A stretch of 64,000 bases of DNA from Cymbidium sinense (taxonomy: Eukaryota; Streptophyta; Magnoliopsida; Asparagales; Orchidaceae). The notes below the pieces were generated by a model. It had not been told where the DNA came from. It made no database searches and saw only the letters and a list, made by a program, of their open reading frames with translations. Made by a program: the position numbers and the translations under genes. The DNA lies in the NCBI GenBank assembly GCA_021442155.1, contig CM038215.1, positions 7,588,976 through 7,652,975 on the forward strand. Reading direction: 5' to 3'. This document shows positions 34,232-46,512 of the stretch, one piece after another; the first letter of the stretch is position 1; each line of letters begins with the position of its first letter.

Positions 34232-34708
34232 AGACTAGTAACCTTAAGAACATCACTGCCAACCGCCCGCCTAGATTTGGCGGGCAAAGGAGGAGGCGGC
34301 GGTTATCACAATGCTGGTGGGGGATCTGGAGGTGCTGGTGGATATGGAGGTGGCGGTTAGAGCAGTGGTGGTTATGGAGGCTAGAGGAGCGATGGAGTTT
34401 ACAACCATGGTGGTGGCGGAGGGAGTGATTGGGGATATGATGATGGATCCTGCTACTCGAGAGGCCGGGGTGGTTCTAATGTGAACTGGAGAAACTAAAG
34501 AGTGACCGATTCGATCTACTACTTAAGGAACTTTGTCATTATAGTAGAGGAAATTCTAGTTATCTAAGGTTTTTTATTTGCTCTATGCATGTTCATTTTT
34601 TATCTATGTTGTCTCTTATGTCTTAGAAAATTTGTGTGTTACTTGGTTGATGAAATTTAAAAGAAGAAATACTGAATATTAATTTGTTCTCTATTAAAAA
34701 AACAAAAA
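34232..34708 (+). pseudogene. GR-RBP gene 3' fragment, copy E
   Basis: Plus-strand fragment of the same GR-RBP unit as copies A-D, about 20 kb from copy D. After a degraded RRM end (NITAN) it reads GGGYHNAGGGSGGAGGYGGG, one stop, SSGGYGG, another stop, then RSDGVYNHGGGGGSDWGYDD and SRGRGGSNVNWRN followed by a stop near 34,498. This is the best preserved glycine-rich tail in the window, keeping one frame with two internal stops. About 200 bases of 3' UTR and an A-run lead straight into CCCTAAA. It is a dead fragment with the same 3' junction as the other copies. Confidence 0.8.
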
Positions 34709-37700
34709 ACCCTAAACCCTAAACAAAAACCTAAACCCTGAACATAAAACCTAAACCCCAAACCCTAAACCCTAAAAACCCTAAACCCTAAACCTTAAAC
34801 CCTAAAACCCTAAACTCTAAACCCTAAACCATAAAACCTAAACCCTAAACCCAAAATAAAAAAAAACTTACATCCTAAACCACGAACCCTAAACCCTAAA
34901 CCCTAAACTCTAAATTAACTCTAAACCCTAAACCCTAAACCCTAAAAAGCTAAAGTCTAAACTAAAATAAATAAACTTAAAATAAATTAACTAAACTAAA
35001 TAAAAATAAAAATAAACCTAAATAAAAATAAAAAATAAACTAAAATAAATAAATAAATAAATAAATAAACTTAAACCTACCTCTTGACTAATTTTTTTTT
35101 TTAAAAAAAACCCTAAACCCTATACCCTAAACCCTAAACCCTAAAACTTACAACCCCATTCCTAGAACCCCAAACCCTAAACCCTAATCCCTAAACCCAA
35201 AAAAACTAAAAACCCAAAAACCTAAACCTAATCTAAATAAAACTTAAAAATAAAATAAATTAAACCTAAACCTAAATAAAAGAAAAAAATTAAAATAAAA
35301 TAAAAACTAAAACTAAAACCTAAACATAAACCTAAACCTCATCCTTCAAATAAAATAAAACAATAATAATAACTAAACTAAAATAAATAAATAAATACCT
35401 AAACTAAACTTAAAAAAATAAACCTAAATAAAAAAACCTAAATAAAATAAAAACTAAACAAATATAAAAATAAAGCAAACCTAAAATAAAATAAAATAAA
35501 AACTAAATACAAAACCTAAACCTAAAATATAAACCTAAAAATAAAACCTAAAAATAAAAAAACCTAAACCTATAATAAATAAAATAAAATAAACTATACT
35601 AAAATAAATAAAACCTAAACCTAAACCTAAAATAAAGTAAACCTAAATCCTATACTAAATAAAATAAAAAAACTAAAAAAAAAACCAAAACCTAAACTAA
35701 AAATTAAAACGTAAAAATAAATCTATAATAAAAACCTAAACCTAAAACCTAATAAAATAAAATAAAAACCTATACAAAAACCTAAAAAAAAAATAAAAAT
35801 AAAACTAAACTAAAAAATAAACATAAACCTAATTAATAAACTAAAATAAAAAACCTAAACTTAAATAAATATACCTAAAATAATAAATTAACATAAATTA
35901 AAATAAAAAAATCAAACTAAATAAAAATAAAAATGAAATAAACTAATTAAACTAAAAATAACCTAAACTCTTTACCTAATTTTAAAAAAAACCTAAACCT
36001 AAACCCTAAATCTAAATCCTAAACCCTAAATCCAAAACCCTAAACCCTAAAATAAAGCTAAAACTCAACTATAAACTATAATCCTAAACCAACAACCCTA
36101 AACCATAAACATTAAATAACCCTAAATAAACCTAAACTAAACTAACCCTAAACCATAAACTTAAACTATAAAAAATCCTAAACCCTAAATAAACTCAACA
36201 CTAAGAAACTAAACCTAAACCTAAACCCTAAACCTAAACTTAAACCCTAAACCCTAAACCTAAACCTAAAACTAAACCTTAAACTATAAACCTAAACTTA
36301 AACCCTAAAACCTAAACTCTAAAAATTTAAATAAACCTAAACCCTAAACCTTAAAAGCTAAACTAAACTAAAGTTTAAATAAACTAAAACCTAAATAAAT
36401 AACTAAATAAAAAATAAAATAAACCTAAATCAAAATAAAAAATAAACAAAAAAAATTAAAAAATAAACCTAAACCTAAAACTTGACTTAATTTAAAAAAA
36501 TAAATAAATAAAAATAAAATAAAATAAATGCTAATCCTAAACCCTAAACACTAAACCCTAAAACCTACTAAACCTAAACAGAACCCCAAACCTAAACCTA
36601 AACCTTAAACCCTAAACCCTAAAAAACCTAAAACCTAAACCAAAATAAACTAAAACCTAAAAATAAAATAAATAAAAACTTAAGAAATAAATTAAAATAA
36701 AATAAAATAAACTAAACCTAAACCTAAAAATAAAATACAATAAAAAATAAAAACTAATTTAAAACAAAATAAATAAAAATCTAAACTAAACTAAATAAAA
36801 TAAAATAAACATAAAAATAAAAACCATAAATAAAATAAAAACTAAATAAAAATATAAATAAAATAAAAACCTAAACCTAAAATATAAACCTAAAAATAAA
36901 ACCTAAACCTTAAACTTAAAAAGAAAAACCTAAACAAAAAATATATAAAATAAAATAAATCTAAACCTAAAATAAAATAAACTAAACTAAAATATATAAA
37001 ACCTAAACCTAAACCTAAAATAAACTAAACCTATACCCTAAACTAAATAAAATAAAATAAACTAAACAAACACCTAAACCTAAACTAAAAAATAAAACCT
37101 AAAAATAAATTTAAAATAAAAACCTAAAACCTAAACCTAAAAAAATAAAATAAAAACCTAAACCTAAACCTGGAATTAAAAAATAAAACCTAAACCTATA
37201 AAATAAAGTAAAAATAAAACTATACTAAAAAATAAACATAATCCTAAACTTAAACTTAAAAAATAAACTAAACTAAAAAAGCTAAACTTAGATAAATAAA
37301 CCTAAAATAATCTAAATAAAAATAGAAAATTAACTTAAATAAAAATACAAAAAAACTAATAAAAAACTAAAACCTAAACTGGTTACTGATTTTAAAAAAC
37401 CCAAAACCTTAAACCCTAAACCCTAAACCCTAGATCCTAAACCCTAAACCCTAAACCCAAAATCTTAAAACTAAGCCTAAACCCTAAACCATAAACTTAC
37501 AACCCTAAACCTACAACCTTAACCCATAAACCCTAAATAACCCTAAATCCTAAACCCTAAACTCTAAACTTACCCTAAACCCTAAACTGTAACCCTAACC
37601 CTAAATGTTAAAACCTAAACCCTAAATTAACCTTAAATCACAAAACCCTAAACTATAAACTAAACACTGCAAACCCTAAGCCCTAAAATAATAAATCCTA

Positions 37701-38643
37701 ACTTAAACACTAAACCTAAACCATAAAACTAAACCCTAAAACCCTAAAAAACCCTAAACCCTAAACCATAAACCTAAACCATAAACTAAACCCTAAATAA
37801 CATCTAAAAAAAAAATAAAATAAATAAAAAACTTAATCCTAAATAAAATAGAAAATAAAATAAAATAAAACCTAAACCTAACCTAAAAAAATAAAATAAA
37901 ATAAATAATAAAATAAAATAAAATAAATAACCTAAACTAAACTAAAAAAATAAAATAAATCTAAGAATAAAAACCTAAATAAAATAAAAACTAAATGTAA
38001 AATAAAAATAAAATCAACCTAAAAAAAAACTAGAAAAAAACCTGAACCTAAAAAATAAACAAAAATTAAAACCCAAACCTTAAACTAAAAAGAAAGTTAA
38101 AACCTAAAATAAAAATAAAATAAACCTATACCTAAACTAAAATAAACTAAACTAAAATAAATAAAACCTAAACCTAAACCTAAACCTTAAACTAAATAAA
38201 ATAAAATAAGCTAAAAATAAACCTAAACCTAAACTAAAAAATAAAACCTAAAAGTAAACCTAAAATAAAAACCTAAAACCTAAACCCTAAAAAGCTAAAA
38301 ACTTAAACCTAAACTAAATAAAACCTAAAAATAAAAGAAATACAAAATTAAAATGAAAACTAAATGAAAAATAAAAATAAAGTAAACCTAACATATAATT
38401 AAATAAAAACTAAAAAAAACCTAAACATAATATATAAATCGATAAATAAATAAAAAATAAAACTTAAACCTCAAACTAGAAAAAAAAACCTAAACCTAAA
38501 ATAAATTAAATAAATTAATGCTAAACCTAAACTAAATAAAATACTCTAAATTAAATAAAATAATAAACCTAAATAAAAATAAAAATTAAAATAAATAAAT
38601 TATAAATTAAATAAACTAAAAAAACCCTAACTTGTCGGTTTAC
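34709..38643 (-). repeat. Telomere-like array up to RTE-A
   Basis: Alternating near-canonical CCCTAAA and AT-rich blocks, with hinges at about 35,081, 35,966, 36,480 and 37,378. Hinge spacings are near 885, 515 and 900 bases. The last hinge (38,631) is interrupted by the RTE-A insertion. No gene is present. Confidence 0.93.
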
Positions 38644-41149
38644 GTACAACAACAACAACAACAATAAGCCTTTATCCCACTAAGTGGGGTCAGCTACATG
38701 AATCGTTCTTCTCCATGATGACCTATTATGTGTCAGATTCTCATTTAATTCAAGTATACTAAGGTCATTTTTTATACATCTTAACCAAGTCTTTTTAGGT
38801 CTACCTCTACCTTTCTTAATATAAGGTAGGTCTAATTCATCTACTCTCCTAACCGGGTCATCGAATGGCTGATGCTTTATGTGTCCAAACCATCTAAGGT
38901 GACTCTCTAATCTTATATCTTACTAGAGCTACTCTGACTTTTTCCCGACATACTCATTTCACATTTTATCTCGAGAGTAAATCATTCACACGAGCATCCT
39001 CATCTCTATAACACTTAACTTAGTATTATGCTTCTCTTTTATTGGCCAACATTCTGCACCATAAATCATTCCAGGTCTTACCACCATCTTATAAAATTTT
39101 CCCCTAAGTTTAACTGGAACTTTTTGATGACACAACAAGCTAGATGCATTTCTCCACTTCAACCATCCAACTTGAATTCTACCAATAACATCTCCATCTA
39201 TTTCACCATCATTTTCAACAATAAAACCTAAATATCTAAATCACTCACTCTAATTAATGACTAGTTCACCTAATGTCATAACACTACCACTAGAACTTCT
39301 ACAACTAAAATTACACTCCATATATTTAGTATTAGATCTACTTAAATGAAAACCTTTAGACTCTAATGTTGACCTCCATAATTCAAGTTTCTCTTGGACT
39401 CCCTCTTTAGTCTTATCAATAAGAAGAATGTCATCAACAAAAGCATACACAAAATTACATCTTCCTGTAAATGCCAAGTAAGAACATCCATAACTAAAGC
39501 AAAAAAGATAAGGGCTTAAAGCTGATCCTTGATGTAATCCAACTAAAATAGGAAAATATTTTGTTAATCCTTCTTGTGTGTGGAAACCAGTAATAGCTCT
39601 AGTATACTTATCCTTAATGACTTGTTTATAGCCAATATTAACTCCTTTCTATTCTACAACTCTCCGAAGAACATCTCTTGAAACTTTATCATAAGCTTTA
39701 TCTAAATCAATAAATATCATATGTAGATCCTCCATACCTTCTCTATAATTCTCCATCAAACATCTTAATAAATGTATAACATCCATAGTACATCTACCTT
39801 AGTGATTGTGAGAAACTTTTGTATCACACATCATGCTTTCAATTACTCTCTCCCATAATTTTAATGTATGACACATTAACTTAATTCTCTATAATTTGCA
39901 CACTCTTGTGCATCACCTTTATTCTTAAATATAGGAACCAAAAAACTCTTTCTACACTCATCTGACATCTTTTTAGTCTTTAAAATAACATTAAAAAGAT
40001 TTGTAAGCCAAGAAATTTCTTGATCTCTTAAACATTTCCACACTTGTACTAAAAAATCATCAGGTCCTACTGTTATTCCACATTTCATTTCCTTTAAAGC
40101 ATCTCTAACATCAGATTTACTAATACAATGATAAAAATAGAATTCTCTATTTTTGTTTACGGCATTAAGGTTGATAAAATCAATCGTACTTTCAGATCCT
40201 TCATTGAAAAGTTTATCAAAATATCTCATCCACCTATTTTCAATATCATTTTCTAAGAAAAGCACTTTATTATTTTTATCCTTAATATACCTCACTTGAA
40301 CTAGGTCTTTACTTCTCCTATCTCTTTGGTTGGCTAACTTGTAGATATATCTTTCACCTTCTTTGGTATCTAATCTATTGTATAAATCACTAAAAGCTAA
40401 ATTTTTTGCATCATATATTACTTTCTTAGATTCTCTGCAGCCACTTTATATCTTTTCCAATTCTTTGAATTTTACATCTAAACCAAGTTTTATAACAATG
40501 CTTCTTATTTTATATCATTTCTTGCACACTCTGACTCCACCACCAACTATTTTTATTAAAAGAACCTTTTCGATTCTCCAAGCACATTTTTAGCAACTTG
40601 CTTAATTTTAGTTGCTACTTTTTCCCACATAACATTAGCTTCCTTATGAACATCCTAAATTCTAAGCTCTTGTAACTTGCTCTTAAAATATTTTTATTTG
40701 TGTTCTTTAAGTGTCCCCATCTAATCTTAGGACAATAATTTGATTTATTTTTTCTCTTACAATCTTTCATCTTAAAATCTCAAACTAACAATCGATGTTG
40801 GGTACTTAAACTTTCACTTGGAATGACCTTACAATCTTGACAATCTAAACGATCTATTTTTCTTATTAGAAAATAATCAATCTGTGTTTTACTAGATCCA
40901 TTTATATAAGTAATAATTTGTTCATCTCTTTACTTATATAAAGTATTAGCAACTACAAAATCATAAGCTAAGGCAAAATCTAATATAGTCTACCTTCTTC
41001 TTAGTCACTCCAAATCCATAACCATCATGAATACTTTTAAAATCTTACCACTCTACATGTCCATTTAAATCTCCTCCAATAAATACTTTTACTTCAAGGG
41101 GTATCTTTTGAATTAATCCCTTTAATTCATTCCAAAAAAATGAATTAGT
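38644..41149 (-). mobile_element. RTE-type LINE copy A, 5'-truncated
   Basis: The left end shows the hallmark 3' terminus of plant RTE elements: (CAA)n on the top strand followed by AAGCCTTTATCCCACTAAGT, that is, ...AGTGGGATAAAGGCTT(GTT)n on the coding strand. Reading right to left, it retains the second half of the endonuclease (GGDLNGHV near 41,060), the linker, RT and the conserved C-terminus. Similar sequences flank it (38,622-38,643 and 41,150-41,168), a possible imperfect target duplication of about 20 bases lying on a hinge. The 5' end is truncated within the endonuclease. Confidence 0.9.
38700..41149 (-). pseudogene. RTE-A endonuclease/reverse transcriptase remnant
   Basis: From right to left: GGDLNGHV of the endonuclease, LLDFALAYDFVVANT, TQIDYFLIRKIDRLDC, the linker with AFSDLYNRLDTKEGERYIYK, and RT from about 40,295 (MRYIKDKNNKVLFLENDIEN, SDECRKSFLVPIFKNKGDAQ). 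RT core motifs are [24 protein letters not shown] and [13 protein letters not shown] at about 39,420-39,450, where the catalytic box is FVDD rather than the usual FADD of copy B. The C-terminal tail (HLRWFGHIKHQP, KKGRGRPKKTWLRCIKNDLS) ends in a stop near 38,685. Multiple stops and frameshifts are present. Confidence 0.87.
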
Positions 41150-41184
41150 AAACCCTAAATTGATTTACCTAATTTAAAAAAAAC

Positions 41185-41430
41185 CCTAAACCCTACCAGC
41201 CCTAATAAACCCTAGGCTACCCCCCAAATCACGGACCACTAAGCTGGCGGACCTAGCTACAGCTAGACTAGGCCCAGCCCTAAACCCTCTAAACTCTAGG
41301 CCCTCAGACCATGAGCCACCCAAAACCTGGGACTGGGCCACAAATCTGAGCCCAAAGGCCATGGGCAGGCCCTGATCCCAGGCCCTGGGCCCCTAGGCCT
41401 TAGGCCCTGATTAACACTTTCAAGCTGGGC
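41185..41430. repeat. GC-rich island 1 (CCCTGGG-like)
   Basis: Starts beside RTE-A. It mixes intact CCCTAAA with GGCCCTGGGCCCCTAGGCC. A smaller patch at 41,600-41,660 (GGCACTGGGCCCTGGGCAGC) follows. It looks like the array with A replaced by G in many heptamers, grading back to AT-rich repeat on the right. Confidence 0.75.
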
Positions 41431-42309
41431 CTAAACCATAAAGCTAAAACATGAGCTAATAAATAAATTAGGCTAAAGATAAATAAAATAAATCAAGATA
41501 AAATAAAAATAAAATAAAATAAAATAAAATAAACCCTACCTTGACATTTAAAGATAAAAAAATAAATATAATAAAGACCCTAAACCATAAGATCTACGCC
41601 TTAGCCCAGGCACTGGGCCCTGGGCAGCCCCAGCCTGACCTGATCCACAAAACAAAACCTAAAACTGAGGCTGAAGTATCAGATAAAAGAGCTGACCTAA
41701 ATAAAATGATTAAATTAAATAACCTTATAACCTAAACTAAAAAAACTACTAAAACTAAACTAAAATAAAATAAAAATGAAAAATATCTTTAAAATAAAAT
41801 AAATAAAAAAATAAATAATAAAATAAAATAATAAAAATGCTTAAAATAAAAACTAAACATAAAATAAAAATAAAATAAACCTAAAATAAAATTAAATAAA
41901 AACCTAAACCTAAAATATTAACTTAAAAATAAATAAAAAATAAAACCTAAACCTTAAACAGAAAAAAGAGAAACCTAAATTTAAAATAAATAAAATAAAA
42001 TAAACCTAAACCAAATAAAATAAATAAAACCTAAACCTAAACCTAAACTAAACTAAATAGAAACCCTATTAAAACAAAATAAACTAAAGAAAGAAGCCTA
42101 AACTAAAAATTATAAAATAAAACCTAAAATCGACCTAAAAATAAAATAAAATAAAACTAAACTAAAGAATAAACATAATCTAAACTTAAACCTAAGAGTA
42201 AACTAAAGATAAAACCTAAATTAAAGATAAATAAAATAAAATAAATAAAATAAAGGCTTAAATAAAATTAAATGATAAACTAGTTATAAAGAATGGATTA
42301 AATAAACCT

Positions 42310-42740
42310 AAAGGCCTGCTTGTTTGCCTGATTAAGGAAGATCCCAAGGGCCTTGACCACCAGGCCACAAAGATCCTACCCTGAGTGGGTAGGCCACAGG
42401 CCCTAAGGTAGGCTGACTGGGACCATGGGTTGATCCTAGGCACAGTCCTTGACCATGGCCCTGGAATGACCTGGAGTCCTGGGCCAGCCCTGACAGCCTG
42501 GCTGACTGGGCCCAGGCCACTGGGCCCTGAGCCCCACTGGGCTTGGGCCACTGATCAGGCTGGGCTGAGCCTTGGGCAGGCCACTGGGCCACTGGGCCTG
42601 GCACTGGGCAGATGAGGGGCCCTGGGCCACTGAGGCTGGAGCCAGCTGCCATGGGGCTGGGCCACTGAGTACTGACCCTGAGCGCTGGGCAGGCCAGGGC
42701 CCCAGGACCTGACCCTGGGCCCTGAGAGACCTGGGCTGAG
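42310..42740. repeat. GC-rich island 2 (CCCTGGG-like)
   Basis: Dominated by CTGGGCCACTGGGCC and similar words. Replacing G by A restores CTAAACCACTAAACC, the form of the neighbouring array. Overlapping open frames on both strands, rich in Gly, Pro, Ala and Trp, arise only because stop codons are rare in this composition. Confidence 0.8.
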
Positions 42741-43639
42741 TGGAATAAAGCACAGATAGATGATAAAGATGCATGACCTAGATAGATGAAAACTAAAGGC
42801 TGAGCTTAGAAAACAAAGATAACAAAACTAAACTAAAGATAAAATAAACCTATTAAAGACCAAGATAAAATAAAATTAAATGTAAATAAAAATAAAATAA
42901 AATAAAACTAAATAAAAATTAAACAAAAATAAATAAATAAAAATTGACCCAAAATTAAAAGAAACTAAATTAAAATAAAATAAACAAAATAAAATAAACC
43001 TAAACTAATCTAAAATAAAACCTAAACCTAAACCTAAATTAAACTAAACTAAACCCTAAATTAAATAAAATAAAATATACCAAAAATAAATCTAAACTAA
43101 ACTAAAATAAAACTAAAATAAACCTAAAATAAAACCTAAAGCCTAAACCCTGACTAAATGCTAAAATGCTAAAACCTAAACTAAGATAAAACCTAAAAAG
43201 TAATAAATAAATAAAATACAAATGAAATGATTGATGATAAATAAAATTAATTAAACATAAGATATAAAATATAAACATAAAACTTATAAATAAATAAAAA
43301 ATAAAACCAAGCTAGAAAAACCTAAACTAAAATAAGTGAAATAAATTAAACCTAAACTAAACTAGGATAAATAAAACCTAAACCTAAAATAAATTAATCC
43401 TAAACCTAAACTAAAATAAACCACAAAAGAATGACTAAAATAAAGACCTCAGGCTAGAAATGGATTAAAAGCCAAATCTAAATCTAGATAAAGATTAAAC
43501 TGAAGCTTAAAGAGATAAAAATAAAACTTGACTAAAAGATAAGCATAGGCACATACAAAAATAGGCTAAAATTAAAGATGCTGAGCTAAGATAAATAAAT
43601 AAAACAAAGATAAATTAAAGAAGATCTAAAGCCTGGGTT

Positions 43640-44130
43640 TGCACTGATTTAAAAGGCTCTAAAATGGGCCCTAGGACAGTGCCTCTGGTGTGGGCTGACA
43701 CTGGGCCCTGGGCCCTGGGCCACTGAGCCATGACTGACCCTGGGCCTGGCCACTGAGCCCTGCCATGAGCCACTGAGGCTGATCAGGTGGGCCACTGAGC
43801 CATGAGCTGCCAGGCCCTGACCACTGACCTGGGCCACAGGCCCTGGGCCACAGGCCATGCTGCGCAAGACGGACCAAAGTGACACTGAGCCATGATCATA
43901 GGCCGAGGCCAGCCAGGCCTAAGGCTGGCCACTGAGCCCTGGGCCACAATGGCCAACCACTGGGTGGGGACCTGGGCAGGAGCCCAAGGGCCCAAGACCA
44001 CAGGAAGCCACTGAGGCCTGAGGGATTGGGCTCAGGCAATGAGCCTAGCCCTGACCACAGTTAGGCCACAAGACCATATGTTGACCACTGGGCCTTGGCA
44101 TGATCACTGGGCCACAGGCCAAAATCTTTA
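43640..44130. repeat. GC-rich island 3 (CCCTGGG-like)
   Basis: Contains CCCTGGGCCCTGGGCCACTG and related words over about 490 bases. With G read as A the text matches the flanking array nearly word for word. Borders are graded: AAAGAT and AAGATAAA forms appear on both sides. Open frames here are artefacts. Confidence 0.8.
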
Positions 44131-46512
44131 AACCAAAGCCTGGGCTGGGTGGATAAACCTAATAAATAATAAAGCTGGGCTTAAAATGTTTAGATAAAGA
44201 TAAAATGAGCTTAAACCTACATAAACTTAAAATAAAATAAATTAAAGATAAAATAAAATAAACTAAAATAAAATAAATAAAAAAAAACTAAAAATTAAAA
44301 TAATCCAAAGAATAAAAAACCTAAATAAAATAATAACTAAATGTAAAATAAAAATAAAATAAACTTAAAATAAAATAAAATATAAACTAAATAAAAAACT
44401 GAACTTTAAAAATAAAACTAAAAATAAAACCATAAAATAAATAAAAAATAGAATCCAAACCCTGAACAAAAAAAAACTAAACCTAAAATAAAAATAAAAT
44501 AAACAAAATAAAATAAACCTAAACTTAAACTAAATTAAACTAAATTAGAATAAATAAATCTTAAATCTAAAACTAAAATAGACTAAACTTAAACCTAAAA
44601 TAAATTAAACCTAAACCCTAAACTAAATAAAATAAAATAAACTAAGGATAAACCTAAACTAAACTAAAAAATAAAACCTAAGAATATATCTAAAATAAAA
44701 CCCTAAAACCTAAACCCTAAAAGCTAAACTCTAAAAAGCTAAAAACCTAAACCTAAACTAAATAAAACCTAAAAATAAAATAAATAAATAAAATCTAAAC
44801 AAAATTAAATTGAAAGCTAAATAAAAAAATAAACCTAAAATAAAATAAAATAAAAACTAAATAAAAACCCAAACCTAAAATATAATCCTAGAAATAATAC
44901 ATAAAAATAAATAAAAAATAAAACCTAAACTTTAAACTAAAAAAAACCTTAACCAAAATAAACAAAAAAAAATAAACCTAAATATAAATTAAAATAAATA
45001 AAACCTAAACCTAAAATAAACTATAAAATAAAATAAACTAAAAATAAACCTAAACATAAACTAAAAAATAAAACCTTAAAATAAACCAAAAATAATAACT
45101 TAAAACCTAAACCTCAAAAAATAAAATGACAACCTAAACCTAAACCTAAAAATAAAAAAATAAAACCTAAACCTAAAAAAAAATAAAATAATTAAACTAA
45201 ACTGAAAAATAAACATAAACCTAAACCTAAACCTAAAAACTAAATAAAATTAAAAATCCTAAACTAAAATAAATAAACTTAAAAAATAAATTGAATAAAA
45301 ATAAAAAATAAACCTAAATAAAAATAAATAAAATAAAATAAACTAAATAAATAAAAAACAAATTAAATAAATTAAAAAAAAAACCTAAACCTACTAATTT
45401 ACCTAATTTAAAAAAAAACCCGAAACCTTAAACCCTAAACCCTAAAACTAAGCCTAAACACCAAACCTTAAACTTACAGCCCTAAACCATAAACCCTAAA
45501 TAACATTAAATCCAAAACCCTAAACCCTAAATCCTAAACTAACCCTAAACCCTAAACCCTAAATCTTAAACCCTAAACCCTAAACCTTAAACCATAAACC
45601 CAAACACCAACCCTAAACCCTAAAACCCTAAAGCCTAAACCCTAAACTAATCCTAAACCAAAAACCCTAAACCCTAATAACCCTAAATAAATCCTAAAGC
45701 CTAAACCCTAAATCCTAAACCCTAAACCCTAAGCTAATCCTAAACCTTAAGCTAAACCTAAACCCTAAACCCTAAATCCTAAAGCCCCTAAACCCTAAAG
45801 CCTAAACACTAAACCCTAAACCCTAAACCCTAAAACCTATCCCTAAACACTAAACTATAAAACCCTAAACCCTAAAACACTAAACCTTGAACCCAAAACC
45901 TTAAACCCTAAACCCTAAACCCTAACAACCTAAAAACCTAAATCGAAAGTAAATAAAACCTAAAAATAAAATAAATAAAAAAATTAAACATAAATAAAAT
46001 AAGAAAATAAAATAAAATAAAAATCTACACTAAAACCTAAACCTAAACCTAAAAATAAATAAATTAAAAATAAACTGAAATAAAATAAATAAAAACCTAA
46101 ACTATACTAACAAATAAAATAAACCTAAGAATAGAAAACCTAAATAAAATAAAAATAAACATAAAATAAAATTAAAATAAACCTAAAATAAACCTAAAAT
46201 AAAAAATAAATAAAAACCTATACCTAAAAAATAAACCTAAAAATAAATAAAAATAAAACCCAAACCCTAAACTAAAAAGAAAAACTAAACTTAGAATAAA
46301 AATAAAATAAACAAAATAAAATAAACCTAAACCTAAACTAAAATAAATAAAACCTAAACCTAAACATAAAATAAATTAGACCTGAACCCTAACTAAATAA
46401 AATAAAATAAACTAAAAATAAATCTAAGCCTAAACTAAAAAATAAAGCCTAAAAATAAACTAAATAAAAAAACTGAACAAAAATAAAATGATAACTAAAT
46501 GAAAAAAATAAA

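Larger units (their letters stand above)
41150..46512 (-). repeat. Telomere-like array between the two RTE copies
   Basis: The longest uninterrupted array in the window (5.4 kb). Mostly AAATAAA/CCTAAA degenerate DNA with a near-canonical CCCTAAA section at 45,420-45,940, a hinge at about 45,391 and three GC-rich islands listed separately. No gene is present. Confidence 0.92.

Noticed and set aside
42258..42774. Four overlapping open frames of 61-112 codons rich in Gly, Pro, Ala and Trp
   Set aside because: They lie on both strands of a GC-rich telomere-like island where stop codons are rare. Frames overlap each other, show no domain, and vanish if G is read as A.
43649..44001. Open frames across GC island 3
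   Set aside because: Same composition artefact as island 2; no motif and no codon structure.
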